Below, in pieces: positions 10,291 to 22,445 of a stretch of 64,000 nucleotides of DNA. The translations under genes were made by a program, and so were the position numbers. Within the stretch, counting starts at the first letter, position 1. Every line of letters starts with the position of its first letter. The DNA lies in the NCBI RefSeq assembly GCF_937616625.2, contig NC_065576.1, positions 15,564,501 through 15,628,500 of the forward strand, in the 5' to 3' direction. The notes under the pieces were generated by a model. The model was not told where the DNA came from. It did no database searches and saw nothing but the letters and a program-made list of their open reading frames with translations. This stretch comes from Mercurialis annua. Taxonomy: Eukaryota > Streptophyta > Magnoliopsida > Malpighiales > Euphorbiaceae.

Positions 10291-13200
10291 AGAGAAAATT
10301 ACATGGAATCCTCCAAAATTTCAAAACTTTATGTTAGTGACTCAACTTTTTTTTTCTTGCAAAAATCCCTCAATTTTAAAATATCCTTTTCATATCTACC
10401 TTTTAATGGTTGTCATTACTATTTTGTCCCTATAGTGTATTTTACCTATTGTGTTTCCAATACACTCAATAATTTCTCGTAATTTTACATAAACCGAACC
10501 ATTTTTACCGAACCATCACCGGCCGGACCATTGTTGGCCGGACCACCGCGGTCAACGGCCGGACCACTGCTGGTGAACGCCGGTCGGACCACCAATGGTT
10601 GGTGGTTTGACCATTTTTAATGGTTGGACCAATACTTGTTTAATAATTAAAATTTAAATAAAACATCATATTGGGGTTAAGGGGATTTGAACCCTTGACA
10701 TGTTACAAGAATGATCAAGTGCTTTGTCATTAAGGCAAAGGCTTATTGCTGTCAACATTTGCTCTATAATGTATATATATATTATATACATCTGATTATA
10801 AATTTATTAGAATGAAATTATTTTTATAGTATAAATTAAATATAAACTAAATACAGTTTAAATTAAAGTTACTATTAAATTAGTCTAATTTAATTTATTT
10901 AATAAATATTTACACAGTAAAAATATAAAATATACATATATTTATATTTTACACTCTTTATTAATACATGAGTAAGATTAGTAAGATTTTTCACTTGTTA
11001 AAATTAAAAAATATAATGGTTTGTTGGTCAAACCTGAGGTGGTCGTGGTCGGATACGTGGTGGTGGGACCCGCCGTGGTGTGCAAAAATTCAATATAAAC
11101 CTAATAACGACTTAATGTCAACTCAATGACAACTTAATGTTAACTTTATTATTTATACTATTAAAAATAATTTATAAAATGACAAATAAAGTAATAGTAA
11201 TTTAAAAGCAAACTATTTAAGATTTTATTGACATGAGTCGAAAGTAAATTTAAAATAAATGAAATGAATATAAACTTAATATGAACTCAATGTCAACTTA
11301 ATATAAACTCAAAGTCAACTTAATGTGAACTTAATATAAATTTATGTCAACTTAATGTAAATTTAATGTTCACTAAATATCAACTCAAAGTAAATATTTT
11401 GATAAATAATTATAAATTTTAAATGAAATTATTTTTTTATTATAATAGTAAAATTATTTTTTTATAATTCATACTTTTAAAAATAAACTAATTGTAGAAT
11501 GAAAGTATATTATGTAAGATTTTTTAAAATGATTTATGTAAAATTAATGTCAACTCAACGTCGAATCAATGTAAACTCAATGATGACTCAATGTCAACCC
11601 AATATAAATTTAATGTCAACTCAACGTCGAATCAATGTAAACTCAATGATGACTCAATATGAACTGAATATAAACTTAATATGAACTGAATATAAACTTA
11701 ATATGAACTCAATGTCAACTCAATATAAACTCAAAGTAAACTTAATGTGAACTTAACATAAATTTATGTCAACTTAATGTAAATTTAATGTTCACTAAAT
11801 ATTAACTCAAAGTAAATATTTTGATAAATAATTATAAATTTTAAATGAAATTATTTTTTTATTATAATAGTAAAATTATTTTTTTATAATTCATACTTTT
11901 AAAAATAAACTAATTGTATATTGAAAGTAAATTATTTAAGATTTTTCGCAATTATTTGTGTAAATTAATGTCAACTTAACGTCAAATCAATGTAAATTCA
12001 ATGATGACTCAATGTCAATCCAATATAAACCTAATGTCAACTCAACGTCGAATCAATGTAAACTCAATGATGACTCAATGTCAACTCAATATAAACCTAA
12101 TATCAACTCAATGTAAACTTAATATAAATTAAACTTAATATCAACTCAACGTCGACTCAATGTTAAGTGAATGTAAATCTAATATCAACTCAATGTAAAA
12201 TTGATGTAAACTACATGTCAATTCAAAGTAAATGTTTTAGTAAATTATTATAATTTTAAAAATTAACTTAATATCAACTCAACGTCGACTTAATATTAAC
12301 TTAATGACGACTCAATGTCAACTCAATGTAAACGTAATGTCAATTCAATGTAATCCTAATGTCAACTCAGTGTAAATATCATGTCAATGCAATGCAAACC
12401 TAATGTCAACTCAATATAAATTTAATGTCAATCCGAAAAAGTAAATTATTTTAATTTTGGAATGTAACTTAATATCAACTCAATGTGAACTTAATGTCAA
12501 CTCGATGTGAACCTAATGTCAATTCAATGTAAACTTGATGAAGGTTACATGTCAATTTGAAGCAATTTTTTTAGTAATTTATTATAATTTTAAAAACTAA
12601 CTTAATATCAACTAAATTAACTTATATAATTTATTTTGAGTTTATATCGAGTTGACATTAAGTTAATTGTGTTTCTAATACATTAATTTATAATTTAATT
12701 TTAACTTAATTTACTTTAAGTTAATATTTAATTTACACTAGTATTAATTTAATTAGAATAAATTAATTTAAATTTTAACAAGCGTAATATTTTATTAGTA
12801 TTTTATAATAATATATTATTTATAATCAACCATTTTAATATGTTTATATTTAGTTTAAATGTTTTCTTATACATTATTAAAGAGTAAATAAAGACAACAA
12901 ACATGTCTTGCCTTGATGGTTAGACACATGGACTAAGAGTGAGAGGTCATGGGTTATATTCCTACTAATAGCAAATTTGTATTTTATTTAATTCTTTTAA
13001 AATCTCACCACTATAGTTGACTGCCGTTGACCGCTGGTTGACCGCCGTTGACCGCGGTGGTCCGGGCGTTGACTGGCGTTGACCGTGGTGGTCCGACCGG
13101 TCGGACCAGAATTTGGTCGGTGGCGGTTGGTTAGTTTGTCTAACCAAATCCACATTTGCCACATGTCATCATTTGATTGATTCAAACATAGACCAATGAA

Positions 13201-13366
13201 ATGTTGACAAATACCAAGGACAATATTGTCTCATTTTTTTTATTTTGGGTTATGAGGGATTTTCGTAAACTTTTTACTTTTTTTTGAGAGATTTTTGCCA
13301 AAATCAAAATGGTGAGGGAAAAGTGAAACACCATAGCACTTTTAGGGGATTTGTGTAAAAAAAACC
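10291..13366. mobile_element. Mutator-like element (b) with minisatellite interior
   Basis: Inserted in the right arm of element (a). Flanks aaaaaatta (10282-10290) and caaaaatta (13367-13375) form a 9-bp duplication with one mismatch. The ends are imperfect long inverted repeats of AGAGAAAATTACATGGAATCC type, and subterminal GC-rich blocks rich in GGTCCGACC/CCGGACC occur at 10490-10600 and 13010-13120. Short blocks near 10677-10745 and 12905-12955 also mirror each other; one contains GGTTCAAATCC, which resembles a Pol III B box but I see no complete SINE. The middle is the array at 11090-12650. No transposase. Confidence 0.72.
11090..12650. repeat. degenerate 10-11 bp minisatellite, TCAACTCAATG type
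   Basis: Long run of variants of AATGTCAACTC, AATGTAAACTT and AACGTCGAATC at a 10-11 bp period, interrupted by AT-rich blocks. A higher-order copy is visible: 11340-11525 recurs at about 11760-11945, a shift of about 420 bp. Short open frames here come from the repeat and are not genes. Confidence 0.85.
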
Positions 13367-13423
13367 CAAAAATTAACGGTGTCAAGTGTTTGATATGATT
13401 TGAACCATTTTGGACAATTTTAG

Positions 13424-14937
13424 GGCTAATAATCACCTATGGCCCCTGACTTTTAGGGGTCCGATCACTAAACCCCCTGATCTTTAAAAACGATCACTAA
13501 ACCCCCTGATCTTTGTGGCGGCGCTCACTAAACCCCCTGAGCCTAAAAATCGCCAATTTTTTTGAAAAATAATGACATGGCAGCAACTTTTTAATGTCAA
13601 ACCAACAAAAAATGACCCCATGTCAGGTGTCAGCTGACGCCTCAACACAAACTCCAAAATACCCCAAAATTCAATTAAAAAAATAAAAAATATCAATCCA
13701 ATCAAAACCAACCCAATTAAATCTAACCCAACCACTTAACCCCTAACCGTCGGCCACCACCGCTGCCACCATCCTCCGGCCACCACCACCACCACTTTCC
13801 AGCCACCATCATCTGTCCACCATCGTCTTAAAATTCCTGCCGTCTTCTTCATTGATATCTGTTCTTCATCAAGAAGAACATACCCGTTTCTGGTTCTGTT
13901 CTTCTTGATGAAGAACGGACTTGTAAATAAACTTCTTTTAGAGTTTTTAGGGAATAACGAGGAAGCACTAAAAGAAAATATAATAGTCCTCTAATTTGTT
14001 GTTTTATTAGGGATACGGGGAAAAAATGCACTTAAATTATTGATTTGATTTACAAGGGGAGAAATTTGACAGCAATGAACACTAAGAAAAATAAAAATTA
14101 TACTATTGTTTGTGCAAAGCAGATCATGAAGATCTCTGGCGATTTAGTAGCATAGCCGATACCAAGAAAGATATAGAAATCACCAACAAAAAATGAATTT
14201 CATCAATAAATTTAGCAGGGAACATAAGAAATTACGACAAACAAAACATGAACATTACTTAATTTTCAACAATTGTACAAGCATTCTTTCGGTTCCTTAT
14301 CCTACATTTTCTTAAGAACCAAAGACACTTTACAGGTCCAAACTCCAAACATATGTCATCCAAATCATCATGAAAAAAACACCCACATTTTGGAAAAAAA
14401 ATGCATAAAAAGTATTTCCAAAATTAATGTAACAAATTAAAATAAATTCATAAACAGATAAATAAATCAAGAGATAAGGATCAACATTGATGAACAGATC
14501 ATGAATGGGTCTGTTCTTCTTGATGAAGAACAGATCCAAGAAGAAGATGGACAAGTGGTGGTGATCGGAGACGGATGACAGTGGTGGCCGGAGGCCGGTG
14601 ATGGCGGTTAGGGGTGGATGGTTGGGTTAGATTTAATTAAGTTGGGTTTGATTAGGTTAGGTGTTTTAATTTATTTATTTTTAATTAAAATTTGGGGTAT
14701 TTTGGAGTTTGTTGTGAGGTGTCAGCTGACACCTGACATATGGTCAGATTTTTGTTGGATTTGACATTTAAAAGTCGCTGCCACGTCATTAGTTTTCAAA
14801 GAAATCGGCGATTTTCAGGCTCAGGGGGTTAAGTGAGCGCCGCCACAAAGATTAGGGGGTTTACTGATCGTTTTTAAAGATTAGGGGGTTTAGTGATCGG
14901 ACCCCTAAAAGTCAGGGGTCATGGGTAATTATTGGCC
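13424..14937. mobile_element. Mutator-like element (c) with about 430-bp inverted repeats
   Basis: Inserted in the right arm of element (a) with flanks caattttag (13415-13423) and taattttag (14938-14946), a 9-bp duplication with one mismatch. The left arm, about 13424-13920, and right arm, about 14500-14937, are inverted copies; the outer part carries repeated GATCACTAAACCCCCTGA-like motifs. The centre, about 13930-14500, is AT-rich and has no recognisable gene. Confidence 0.85.
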
Positions 14938-15164
14938 TAATTTTAGGGATCAAAGTGAACAGACTTCGATCATAGAGTCTTATTAATTCTTTTGATTCGG
15001 CTTCAGAGGTTAAAGTGAGCCTTTTGCCTTTTTTAAATTTGGCAATAACCTTTAGGGATAATTATTAAAACCCCCGTGAGGTATAGTCTAACTAACTAAA
15101 TCCCCCCTCAGTTTTTAATATCCACTAATTTCACCCATGTGAGATTATCAAATATATTAAGACC

Positions 15165-16018
15165 GATGTTTTGAAAACCGGACCGGACCTGACGGTCGGA
15201 CCGGATTAACCGGGAACCGGCTAGGTGTCCGGTTTGGTTTTTTATTAAAATTGGAATGTTAAAAAACCGGTCAAAAACCGGATTTGACCGGAAAAACCGG
15301 ATTTTGCACAAAAACCGGACAAAACCGGTTTTCAATAAAATAGGCAAAAAATCACGTTTTTTTGCTAAAAAGTGCATTTCTGGCCCCTACTATGTGTGTC
15401 TTTTCTTTCTCTCATCCATATACATTGGTTTTCTCTCTCATATTAATTATTCTTACTATTTTCTCTCACATATGTCATTTTAACTTTTATATAATAAAAT
15501 TTTTACTAAAAAAACACCTACTCTCTCTAATATTATTATATACTCTTAAATATGAATCAAGAAAATATATTCTTAAATATTAATTATTTATAATTATATT
15601 TCACATAAAAAAAATTATAATTATTTTTTTATTTGATTATTATTAATTATTAAAATTTAAAAATTATATATTTATCTCTTAAATATTATTATATAATTAT
15701 ATTTTATAATAAATTATTTTAAAATTAAAATATAATAACATGTTAAATCAAAAGTTATGTTTTTTAAAAGTTACATTTTTTCTCATACATATAATTATTC
15801 TATATACATATAAATATTGATAAATTATCATTATATTTCACACATTTGATAATAAATTCTATATTTTATCATATTTTATATTTATGATACATATATTTTT
15901 AATTTAAATAATTTATATTTATTATAATTAAAAAATCTGCTTGAACCCGGTTGAACCGGTCAAACCGTGAACCCCCGTCGAAGCCGGTTCGATCTCCGGT
16001 CCGGTTTTAAAAACATTG
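15165..16018. mobile_element. TIR element with CCGG-rich ends, inside element (d)
   Basis: Inverted ends share ATGTTTT(G/T)AAAACCGGACCGGA, and both subterminal regions are crowded with AACCGG motifs, resembling non-autonomous hAT-type elements. Flanks ttaagacc and tcaagaac agree at 6 of 8 bases. Comparison with the uninterrupted right arm of element (d) shows where the insertion entered. The exact outer base is uncertain. Interior is AT-rich, non-coding. Confidence 0.65.
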
Positions 16019-16357
16019 ATCAAGAACCCCTCCATTAACATTTCCATCTATTCTCCGTTAATTTCTATGAAAATACCAATATAACCTTATTGATTAATGA
16101 TGGTTTTTCTTAGGGTTTTGCTAAATTTAAAATAAAACATATAAAAAGGAAAAAAGAAAAGGCATCCTCACTTCTTTCGTTTTTGGTGGATATCACACTG
16201 TCACTCAAAAAATGTAACCTAATTTAAAAAACTGAATACCATAGAGACTTTTTTTTTTCTATTTTGGCCCTTTGTAAAACCCTAATCCAATATAGCCATT
16301 TCTTTTCTTTTTATCAATTCATTCTATTTTCTTTTACTGATCAATCCATATTTGCAG

Positions 16358-16960
16358 TGGAACATAAACGTGCCATTATTACAAACTTGTCTTCTTCAAA
16401 ATGACAAAAGAGGTATGTAAATAAATTTTAATTTTCATAATTTTTGAAAATGTAGGTGTTTAATCTGTTACTTGAATTACGCTTCAATTATAAATGTATA
16501 TAAACTAATTTAATTTTAAAAAAAAATAGTTTTTTTTTTTTTTATAAATTGAAAGTATTCTCATGATTGTTTGGATTAGGGGTTGAGAAAGGAAAGGAAG
16601 GGAAGGGAATGGTTGTAAAATTTCAATCCTTGTTTGCCAATATTTTTTTAAAGGTTTTGAGGGGTTGAAAAACATTTCCAAGTAGAAATTTGCGTGTTTA
16701 ATTTATTACTTTGATTAGTAACTATTTTAGTTAAAAAATTTAAGCCGAGAGTTACGAATTGTGTCTGCAGTATTTATAATTATAACTATTTTATTTCTTG
16801 CTTCAGAAGGATTGATTAGTGATGTGATGTTGGTTATTTGCAGTTGGAATTTTCACCTGATGGTACGTATGAAAATGGGTTAGTAGAGGATAAGGAGCAA
16901 TGTGCAGTGAGTGAAAATATTGATGAGCTCAAGTTATTGTATTTAGGGATTTTTTTATAT
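16358..16960 (+). pseudogene. possible captured gene fragment (two exon-like blocks)
   Basis: Within element (d), a block at 16358-16412 is bounded by TTTGCAG and GTATGT and contains ATG at 16401. A second block begins after TTTGCAG at 16844. Reading through the splice gives MTKE followed by LEFSPDGTYENGLVEDKEQC and an open continuation. I do not recognise the protein. Exon-intron structure inside Mutator-type inverted repeats fits a Pack-MULE carrying host sequence, but splice-like signals occur by chance in AT-rich DNA. Confidence 0.35.
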
Positions 16961-17487
16961 TGTTTTTATTATTTAATAATTAAAAAATAGAAACTAACAG
17001 AGGATAGATGGAAATGTTAACGGAGGCGGGTCTTAGTATATTTGATGATTTCACAGGGGGATATTAGTGAATATTAAAAACTGAGGGGGGACTTAGTTAA
17101 TTAGAGCATACTTCAGGGGGGTATTAGTAATTATCCCTAACCTTTAATGGAGATAATATAATTGTAACCGCTGCAAAACTGCTATCTCCAAGAAGAAGAG
17201 ATAACCGTGGTCACTCTTGCTCTACACTCCGGAATTACAGACCGGCGTGATGACGGCGAAGGGGCAGTTGGACGGCTAACAGTGGTAAATTTCCATAACT
17301 TTATAACTTAGTGATGTCATTTATGGAGATACAATTTAATTAGCAATTTTTCTATTTTTATTCATCATCTTCTTTAATCTGATTTTATGCAACAAAAATA
17401 AAAATTATTTATTTGTGATTTTTACCATACAGATGATAATTAATTTCTTGATTGTGAATTTGAGAAGTTAAAGTTTTATGATCGTGA

Positions 17488-17654
17488 TTTTTTTTTTGTC
17501 AAAGATAGCCTACTCTAATTGTTAGCGGGGGTTAGCGGGAGTTAATGTTAGACATTTTTTAAATAGGCACACTGCCCATGAATGTTGAGGGTCGAACACT
17601 CAACCTCATACACATATCATTAGAGTTTGGCCAACTAGGCCAAGCCTTGAAGTG
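17488..17654 (-). mobile_element. tRNA-derived SINE
   Basis: On the minus strand a Pol III A box TGGCCTAGTTGG is followed by a B box GTTCGACCCTC and the element ends in a poly(A) tail (T run at 17488-17497). An 11-bp perfect duplication tatgatcgtga flanks it (17477-17487 and 17655-17665). Length is about 167 bp. These are the defining features of a plant SINE. Confidence 0.9.
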
Positions 17655-18378
17655 TATGATCGTGAATTTGAAAATTAAACTTTTTTGATTATTTTTGAGA
17701 AACATCAAGGATTCCAATTAAAATCATCTATTTTTCTTTTTTACCATTTGGCATCTACCTCGAATTTTTTCTGTTTCAATTCATGTTCTTTAACCAATTT
17801 CATAAATTATTTTTATTTTTTCTGTTCTTCTATTTAAATAATTTGTTGATCTAAATAAATGAGGGGTGCGATTTTAAAGTTTTTATATACAATAACCCTA
17901 AAAAATTCAGTGCAATATAACGTCTTTTGGAGAAATGAAAAGTATTTTATCTAAGGATTTATATCTTTTTATCATTTTATATATTTTGTTTAATCTAAAA
18001 TAGACAGAATGATTTTCAGCTTTACTTTTATTCTGTGTTTGGAAGTTTCTTTTCTTCAAAAACGATAATTAGTGATGTATTTGTTTCCCATTTACTAACA
18101 GCTCGTCAAATGGTTATCTTAAATCCAAAAACTCAAGAATTCAAATTTCAGATCCTAATATGTTTTCTTTACATCCTTTATTCTTTCACAAGTTTTAAAA
18201 ACCTCAACTTTTAGATTCATTTTTTGTTGTGGTTTTATGTTTCTTTCTTCTTACATTTTTGAGTTCGAAATTGAATTGTGTTTTTGAGTTCTATATTTGT
18301 TTATAACTATTTACAAATTTTTATACCACCCTATACATATAATATGTTTGCAATTTATTCATTACTTAGATGGATTTG

Positions 18379-19251
18379 TGTTTGCACCAAAATAAAAAAT
18401 ATGTCACAAAAGGCCATAAAACCTTTTTTTTGTAAAAAGGCCATAAAACCTTTTTTTTGTAAAAAGGCCATTAAACTACGATTAATGGGCCAAAAATTGA
18501 TTCCGGAACTTGATGTCAGAGGTTGACTCCAGAAGTTGATATCAAAGATTGACTTCAGAGGTTGATTTGACTCTAGAGGGTGACTCCAGAAATTGCTTTC
18601 AGAGGTTCACTCCAGAAGTTGACCAAGTAATTCTCAGAAGATTCCGAAGACCCAAGTCCATTTTCAGAAGAATAAGCTCATATTTAAGATGGCCATTAAA
18701 CTGTATTTTAAATGACCCAAAAACCCAAAATATTTATTGTCAGAAGAATAAAGCTAAGGCACGTGTTTTTAAAGCAGATAACCACATTTGCAGAAGTGGG
18801 GAAGTACTGTGAGAACGTGTGCAGTTGAAGATGACAAACAGTTAGTAGTTACCAAAAATACTGAAGACTATAAATAAAGAAGAAGCAAGAAATTTGAAGC
18901 CCCCGATCAATCATCCAAAAAACACGCCCAAAGGCTAAACACCCAAACTCTCTACAATTTCAATTTTCTTCAATCAGTAAAGAACTTTACGATTGAATTA
19001 TTGTATTCTCTACACAATCACTTGTACTTTCACTTTATTCAATTAGTAAACACATTTACCATTGAATTTTGATATTTTCTATTCAAGTTCTTAGCATTAA
19101 TTGTTGGAGTACTTGTTATAATGTTAACCAAGCCCCAGTTGCTTGTTTTAAGAAGTTAAGTTATAATTTGGAATCCGCTTCCTGGCACACCCGCATTTTG
19201 CACCCACTTGTTGCTACGGTTGTTCATCACAAACGCAAAACGCCAGCAACA
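18379..19251 (+). repeat. 5' LTR of the Tat-type gag-palindrome element
   Basis: About 873 bp, matching 25480-26325. It contains a tandem series of TTGACTCCAGAAGTTGAT-like motifs (18500-18630) and a duplicated AAAGGCCATAAAACC block near 18410-18470. Start chosen by alignment with the right LTR; end chosen at CAACA just before the primer-binding site. Confidence 0.75.
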
Positions 19252-19284
19252 ATTTTTGGCACGCCCAATGGGACACTAAGAGTT

Positions 19285-22200
19285 ATGGCTAGAACTCGAA
19301 GTATAAAAGGAAAAGATGTTATTGTATCTCAGGATGCAGTGGATGATTCTACCTCTCTAAATGTAAGACATGGAGACTATGTGGCTCACATGGTTAGAAA
19401 CATCGAGAAAGACAATTTACATCTCCAAGGAAAGGTGAGCGATGATATACCATCTGGTTTCGAAAAACAACAGACACCAACTCGGGAAAATTTTGAGCCG
19501 AGATTGGTGGAGACCTTAGACATCTTATCAAAGGCCATGATGGAGATGAAACAAAGCCAGACCATGATAGATAAGAAGCAGTTCGATATGGAATGCTATT
19601 TGGCAGAATTAATAGTTGCCGTCAAATTATCATCCCATGATGGTGATGTACCAGAGGCTGTTAACAGAGCCAAACAAGATCCTAACCGACTCGGGGGGCA
19701 AGCCTCTGGAGGAGTTAAGGAGATTGGAAGCACTAGTCATGTATCAATCTCGAACTCGCCCTTTGACGAAAGGTACGTACCTCCTCATAAAAGAGATGAA
19801 CTTGTTCATTTTAACTTTTTTAAAATTAATAATCAAACTAGCCGAAATTCTAGGTCGTTTAATGCAGGTGCTAATCATCCTCCCAAGTATGATCCAGAGG
19901 TTAATCAAAATTACACTTAACCTCTAGGCACATGGGGCAACTATTTTCCACAGGAGAGGAACCAACCTCTACCACACCAACCTGTAGCACGGCCACTTGA
20001 CATGGAGGCAGTGAGAGAGCCCGTCCAGGAGCTATATGGTCCGGGTTTGAGACAAATAGACCGACCACAGTTTCACAAACCATATCCAGATCATATTGAC
20101 AGGAAAAATCCTTATCCTAGAGGATATAAAATTCCTATCTTCTCTTTATTTTCTGGAGAGGATGGCCACTCCGCTATTGAGCACGTTGCTAAATTTACCA
20201 TTCAATGTGGGGTTCTGGCCAACCTTGATAATATTGCTAATTTCAAGTTACGATTGTTTCCTAATTCCTTAACATGTACTGCTTTTACATGGTATGCCAC
20301 CTTACCAAGGAACTCAGTGTTAACATGGGCGGAGATGGAAAGGTTGTTCCACACCCAGTTCTACCGTGTTGAGTCAGATTTGTATTACAGAATTATCTAG
20401 AATCTCTCAACGAAGTGGAGAGGACGCCGACATATATATCCACCTCTTTAAGAAGATGAGAAGCAGGTGCAAGTTGTCCTCCCAGAAACTGAGTATGTGA
20501 AAATGGCTCAGAGGGGTTTAGACATTGAGCTCCGGAAAAAGTTCCAAGGGATGGAGTTTAGGGATTTTTATAATTTAGCTGCCAAAATGTTAGAATATGA
20601 AAAACTCTTGAAGGAGGAAAGTCACAAGAAGAAGGTGGCGATGGGCACCTACTATCAGGAGGTGGGATCATATGAAACCGCAGTAGCCGACCTCACGACA
20701 ACTGGTTCATACACCTGCCCTATGTTGATTAAGAAGTCACCTGATGGCTGGAAGAAACAACAAAATTCCAATGCCCAACCTCTGTACACTTTTGAGATAT
20801 CAAAAACAGAAGAAATTTTCGACTTTTTGTTGAAAGAGAAATTTATTACTCTGCCTCCTGATCATAAGATGCCTTCAAAGAAGGAGTTGAAAGGTAGAGA
20901 ATATTGCAAGTTCCACAATTCATAGAACCACAAAACCAATTCATGTTGGGGGTTCAAGAATATTATCCAGGATCGGATCGCCAAGGGAATTTTGAAATTC
21001 TCAGAAAAGAAAGAGGCACTTGTGATAGATGAAGATCCTTTCCCGGCAGTGACATCTGTGAATGCCAGTGACCTTTCAGAGCTTGACTTGCGGTTGTTGT
21101 TGCACATAAAAAGAAAGCTCTGAATCATGGAACAAAATGATCAAAGAGCTAGAGGAGAACAAGCTGAAAGGGAGAGGAGATCAGAGGTGAAGCGAGATTA
21201 TAGAGGAGAGAGAAGGCATGTATCTGGTTCTAGAAAATCTAACAATTTTGTTTCTACTAACCGTGCTCCTCTGAAAAAGCAAAACAGGGCATCTAACTAT
21301 CAAAGAAGGCCACAAAGATATGTCTTTCTGGAGAGGCGATCCTATGTGTGGAGGAGAGATGAATAGCCAAAGGCTTCTTTGGCATCTAGAGAAAAACAGT
21401 CAGAGGTTCCACTGACCTTTAAAAACCGGAAGCAAGAACCAAAATTTGTGGTACAGCCATTGGTCTCTTCTAGTCCAAGGTGTCACACCTATTATCACAA
21501 AGAATTTCCCCCTCCATTGACAAGAACTCAGAAGAGGAGGCGCCAGAGGTTGAGGGCTGTTACAAGAAATGAGTGGCAGTCCAGACACCTGGAAAACCCT
21601 AGAAAAACTGTTGAGAAAGAGGGGTCAAAAGAGATCTTAATCTAGAAGGAGCAACGTGGAAGTCAAAAATCTTCTGAGGCAGTAGAAGTTAAAAATAAAA
21701 CTTCTTACGTGCCTTCGAAGAAGGAAATTTCAGAAATGGAGTTGGAATTTTTTCTAGAAGGGAAGTTTTCAAGAGGTGACATGAACCTAGACGACCTCCT
21801 AGAGGATGACATGAAGCTGGATGATCTGGTGGATGAGGAGATCCTATAAAAGGACATAAGAGTAAATGACCTTTTGAAAGAGGATACTGATGATACTCCA
21901 ATTAAGGAAAGCGCCAAATTTCAGAGGAGATCCTTAGAAAATGGTGATTCAGAGTCGGACACAGAAGGCAACAAGCAAAAGTCCATTAAAGTGGGTGACA
22001 TTAAAATCCCTCTGACTTGTAATGCTTTTACTCTAATTCTGCCAAGATACTTTAAAGTCCCAGATGTGCATGGAACTTTTAACGATTCTGATGAGGTGGA
22101 GCAAATTCAAAGGGAGGAACCTAAATTTCCAAAGGATAAATGTCGCAGTCAGGTTACTATACAAGAGGCAACTAATTGAGGGCCAAAGAGGGTAATTTTC
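19285..22200 (+). pseudogene. Tat gypsy gag, plus-strand copy (interrupted)
   Basis: Starts at ATG 19285 (MARTRSIKGKDV), 33 bases after the LTR. The first frame is open to TAA at 19918-19920. Further blocks carry the retrotransposon gag domain (20002-20400; FSGEDGHSAIEHVAKF, FTWYATLPRNSVLTW) and its continuation (20467-20925; ETEYVKMAQRGLDIELRKKF). A linker follows (21127-22179) with acidic, repeated EDDMKLDDLVDEEI-like sequence. In-frame stops (near 20398, 20923, 21121, 21364, 21643 and 21847) and frameshifts near 20395 and 20477 break the reading. Gag would form the particle core; this copy cannot make it intact. Confidence 0.85.
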
Positions 22201-22229
22201 GATAAACCAGCAGAGGCGATGACCAAACA

Positions 22230-22445
22230 CATCAAGCCCCTGTTTATTAAAAACCTTATTTCAACAGAATTGCTTTTTGTCAATTCTCATATAAAGGCAA
22301 ACACACTGACCTCTGTTGAAATAAGGTCTTCTGTGGTTTTACCCAAGTTGTGTAACATCTTGAATAGCATAATATTCACTGCCGATTTGTTGTCAATGAG
22401 GACTCTGGATGTCGGTCTGCCATTGAAGTGAGCTTTAATATATAG
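22230..22445. other. gag palindrome junction with protease fragment
   Basis: The spacer between the two inverted gag copies. Read on the minus strand from 22440 it continues the right-hand copy into retroviral-type protease sequence (HFNGRPTSRVLIDNKSAVN, with the family's catalytic Asp position in LID). An inner inverted pair, CCTTATTTCAACAGA (near 22255) and TCTGTTGAAATAAGG (near 22313), sits where the left copy stops. This is what a self-primed strand switch would leave. Confidence 0.75.

Larger units (their letters stand above)
9176..15028. mobile_element. foldback Mutator-like element (a), holding two more
   Basis: Termini GGCAAAAAGCTCACTTTA and, on the other strand at the right end, GGCAAAAGGCTCACTTTA. 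Flanks ctttttaaa (9167-9175) and ttttttaaa (15029-15037) give a 9-bp duplication with one mismatch. The left arm (9176 to about 9690) is the reverse complement of a right arm found in three pieces: about 9905-10281, 13376-13414 and 14947-15028. The gaps are elements b and c. Without these guests the element is about 1.3 kb, nearly all inverted repeat, with a hairpin-rich centre. No coding sequence. Confidence 0.82.
15055..17137. mobile_element. Mutator-like element (d), possible gene-fragment carrier
   Basis: Termini GGGATAATTATTAAAACCCC and, inverted, GGGATAATTACTAATACCCC, with about 105 bp of similar arms. A perfect 9-bp duplication taaccttta flanks it (15046-15054 and 17138-17146), the Mutator length. 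Its left arm was later entered by another TIR element (15165-16018). The remaining centre has exon-like blocks, described separately. Confidence 0.88.

Noticed and set aside
10677..10745. tRNA gene or SINE based on GGTTCAAATCC
   Set aside because: No A box at the right distance, no cloverleaf and no poly(A) tail; a mirrored counterpart near 12905 shows it is part of the Mutator-like element's inverted ends.
12965..13185. Overlapping Pro/Arg-rich frames on the minus strand
   Set aside because: They lie over GC-rich subterminal repeats of Mutator-like element (b) and have no conserved domain.
17150..17290. First exon of a host gene (ATGACGGCGAAGG)
   Set aside because: The frame stops within eight codons and no downstream exon was found before the SINE.
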